In this document: in pieces, positions 63,945-64,000 of the stretch
Layout: each line of letters opens with the position of its first letter
Position numbering within the stretch: the first letter of the stretch is position 1
NCBI GenBank assembly: GCA_964247755.1
Contig: CAXTVX010000001.1
Span: forward strand, 372,001-436,000
Reading direction: 5' to 3'
DNA: 64,000 nt
From: Lichenicola sp964247755
GTDB taxonomy: Bacteria > Pseudomonadota > Alphaproteobacteria > Acetobacterales > Acetobacteraceae
Notes under the pieces: model-generated
Told to the model about the DNA's origin: nothing
What the model saw: only the letters and a program-made list of their open reading frames with translations
Database searches by the model: none
Made by a program: the position numbers and the translations under genes

Positions 63945-64000
63945 CTAGCGGGCCGTTGTCGCCGGCCGGAACCAGGCCCGGCCTTTCGCCAGGTCGAGCG
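63945..64000 (-). CDS. Possible C-terminal fragment of an unidentified gene
   Basis: The last 56 bp on the minus strand read L-D-L-A-K-G-R-A-W-F-R-P-A-T-T-A-R then TAG at 63945. Composition is protein-like, and it would be the 3' end of a gene entering from beyond the window, but there is too little to identify it. Confidence 0.25.
   Translation of the reverse strand, partial: LDLAKGRAWFRPATTAR

Overview
This 64 kb window is very GC-rich chromosomal DNA, densely coding on both strands with many 4-nt start/stop overlaps. Gene content (two-subunit glycyl-tRNA synthetase, minCDE, a bacteriophytochrome, egtD, a type III polyketide synthase operon, LPS-type glycosyltransferases) and protein style point to an alphaproteobacterium, most likely Rhodospirillales/Acetobacteraceae; that placement is inference. 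I saw no insertion sequence, CRISPR array, rRNA or tRNA gene.

Layout. 0-5 kb: the sensory end of a bacteriophytochrome (cut by the window edge) diverges from a beta-carbonic anhydrase/nuclease-fold operon; then a DUF2076 protein, a CoA-binding protein and a LysE exporter. 5.2-9 kb: glyQ-glyS, a chorismate-lyase-like gene and, antisense to its 3' end, a 56-residue lipoprotein gene that is easy to miss. 9.5-15 kb: an OPT transporter converging on a methyltransferase-egtD pair, then a secreted alpha/beta hydrolase. 15.3-18.7 kb: type III PKS, methyltransferase and flavoprotein joined by ATGA overlaps, with a small membrane protein gene downstream; the first three match the SrsA/SrsB/SrsC phenolic-lipid logic known from Streptomyces. 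18.9-24.8 kb: HAD phosphatase, a DUF4126/flavoprotein disulfide reductase/hydrolase operon, a haloperoxidase-type hydrolase and a frameshifted AraC gene. 25-28 kb: thrS and infC, the latter apparently with an ATA start. 28-30.4 kb: TetR with its operator, small proteins, and a glutathione transferase set beside a 56-bp duplicate of the 3' end of the next glycosyltransferase gene. 30.4-45.5 kb: GT9/GT4 pair, DUF5872, hydrolase, an SDR-like epimerase, TPR protein, aminotransferase, a BaiN/HI0933 flavoprotein with no conventional start codon, GST, minCDE, GntR, an ABC exporter and a second GT4. 45.6-53.5 kb: fused 5-oxoprolinase, FKBP, a SnoaL-like protein with a divergent XRE regulator, and a Tat-exported ferritin-like protein beside a membrane protein.

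53.3-61.2 kb is an accessory catabolic region. It starts with decaying genes (a truncated NTF2-like gene and an SDR pseudogene broken into three frames), followed by a HIBADH-type dehydrogenase with a divergent AraC regulator. It ends with a same-strand cassette: AraC, two carboxymuconolactone-decarboxylase-like proteins, an SMP-30-type lactonase and an alpha/beta-hydrolase-fold protein whose nucleophile position is alanine. The window closes with a YihY/BrkB membrane protein and a Ste24-type M48 protease.

The most interesting candidates are the PKS tailoring operon, the CMD/CMD/lactonase/pseudohydrolase cassette, the egtD pair lacking egtB, and two apparent non-AUG/GUG/UUG starts (infC and the BaiN-like gene).
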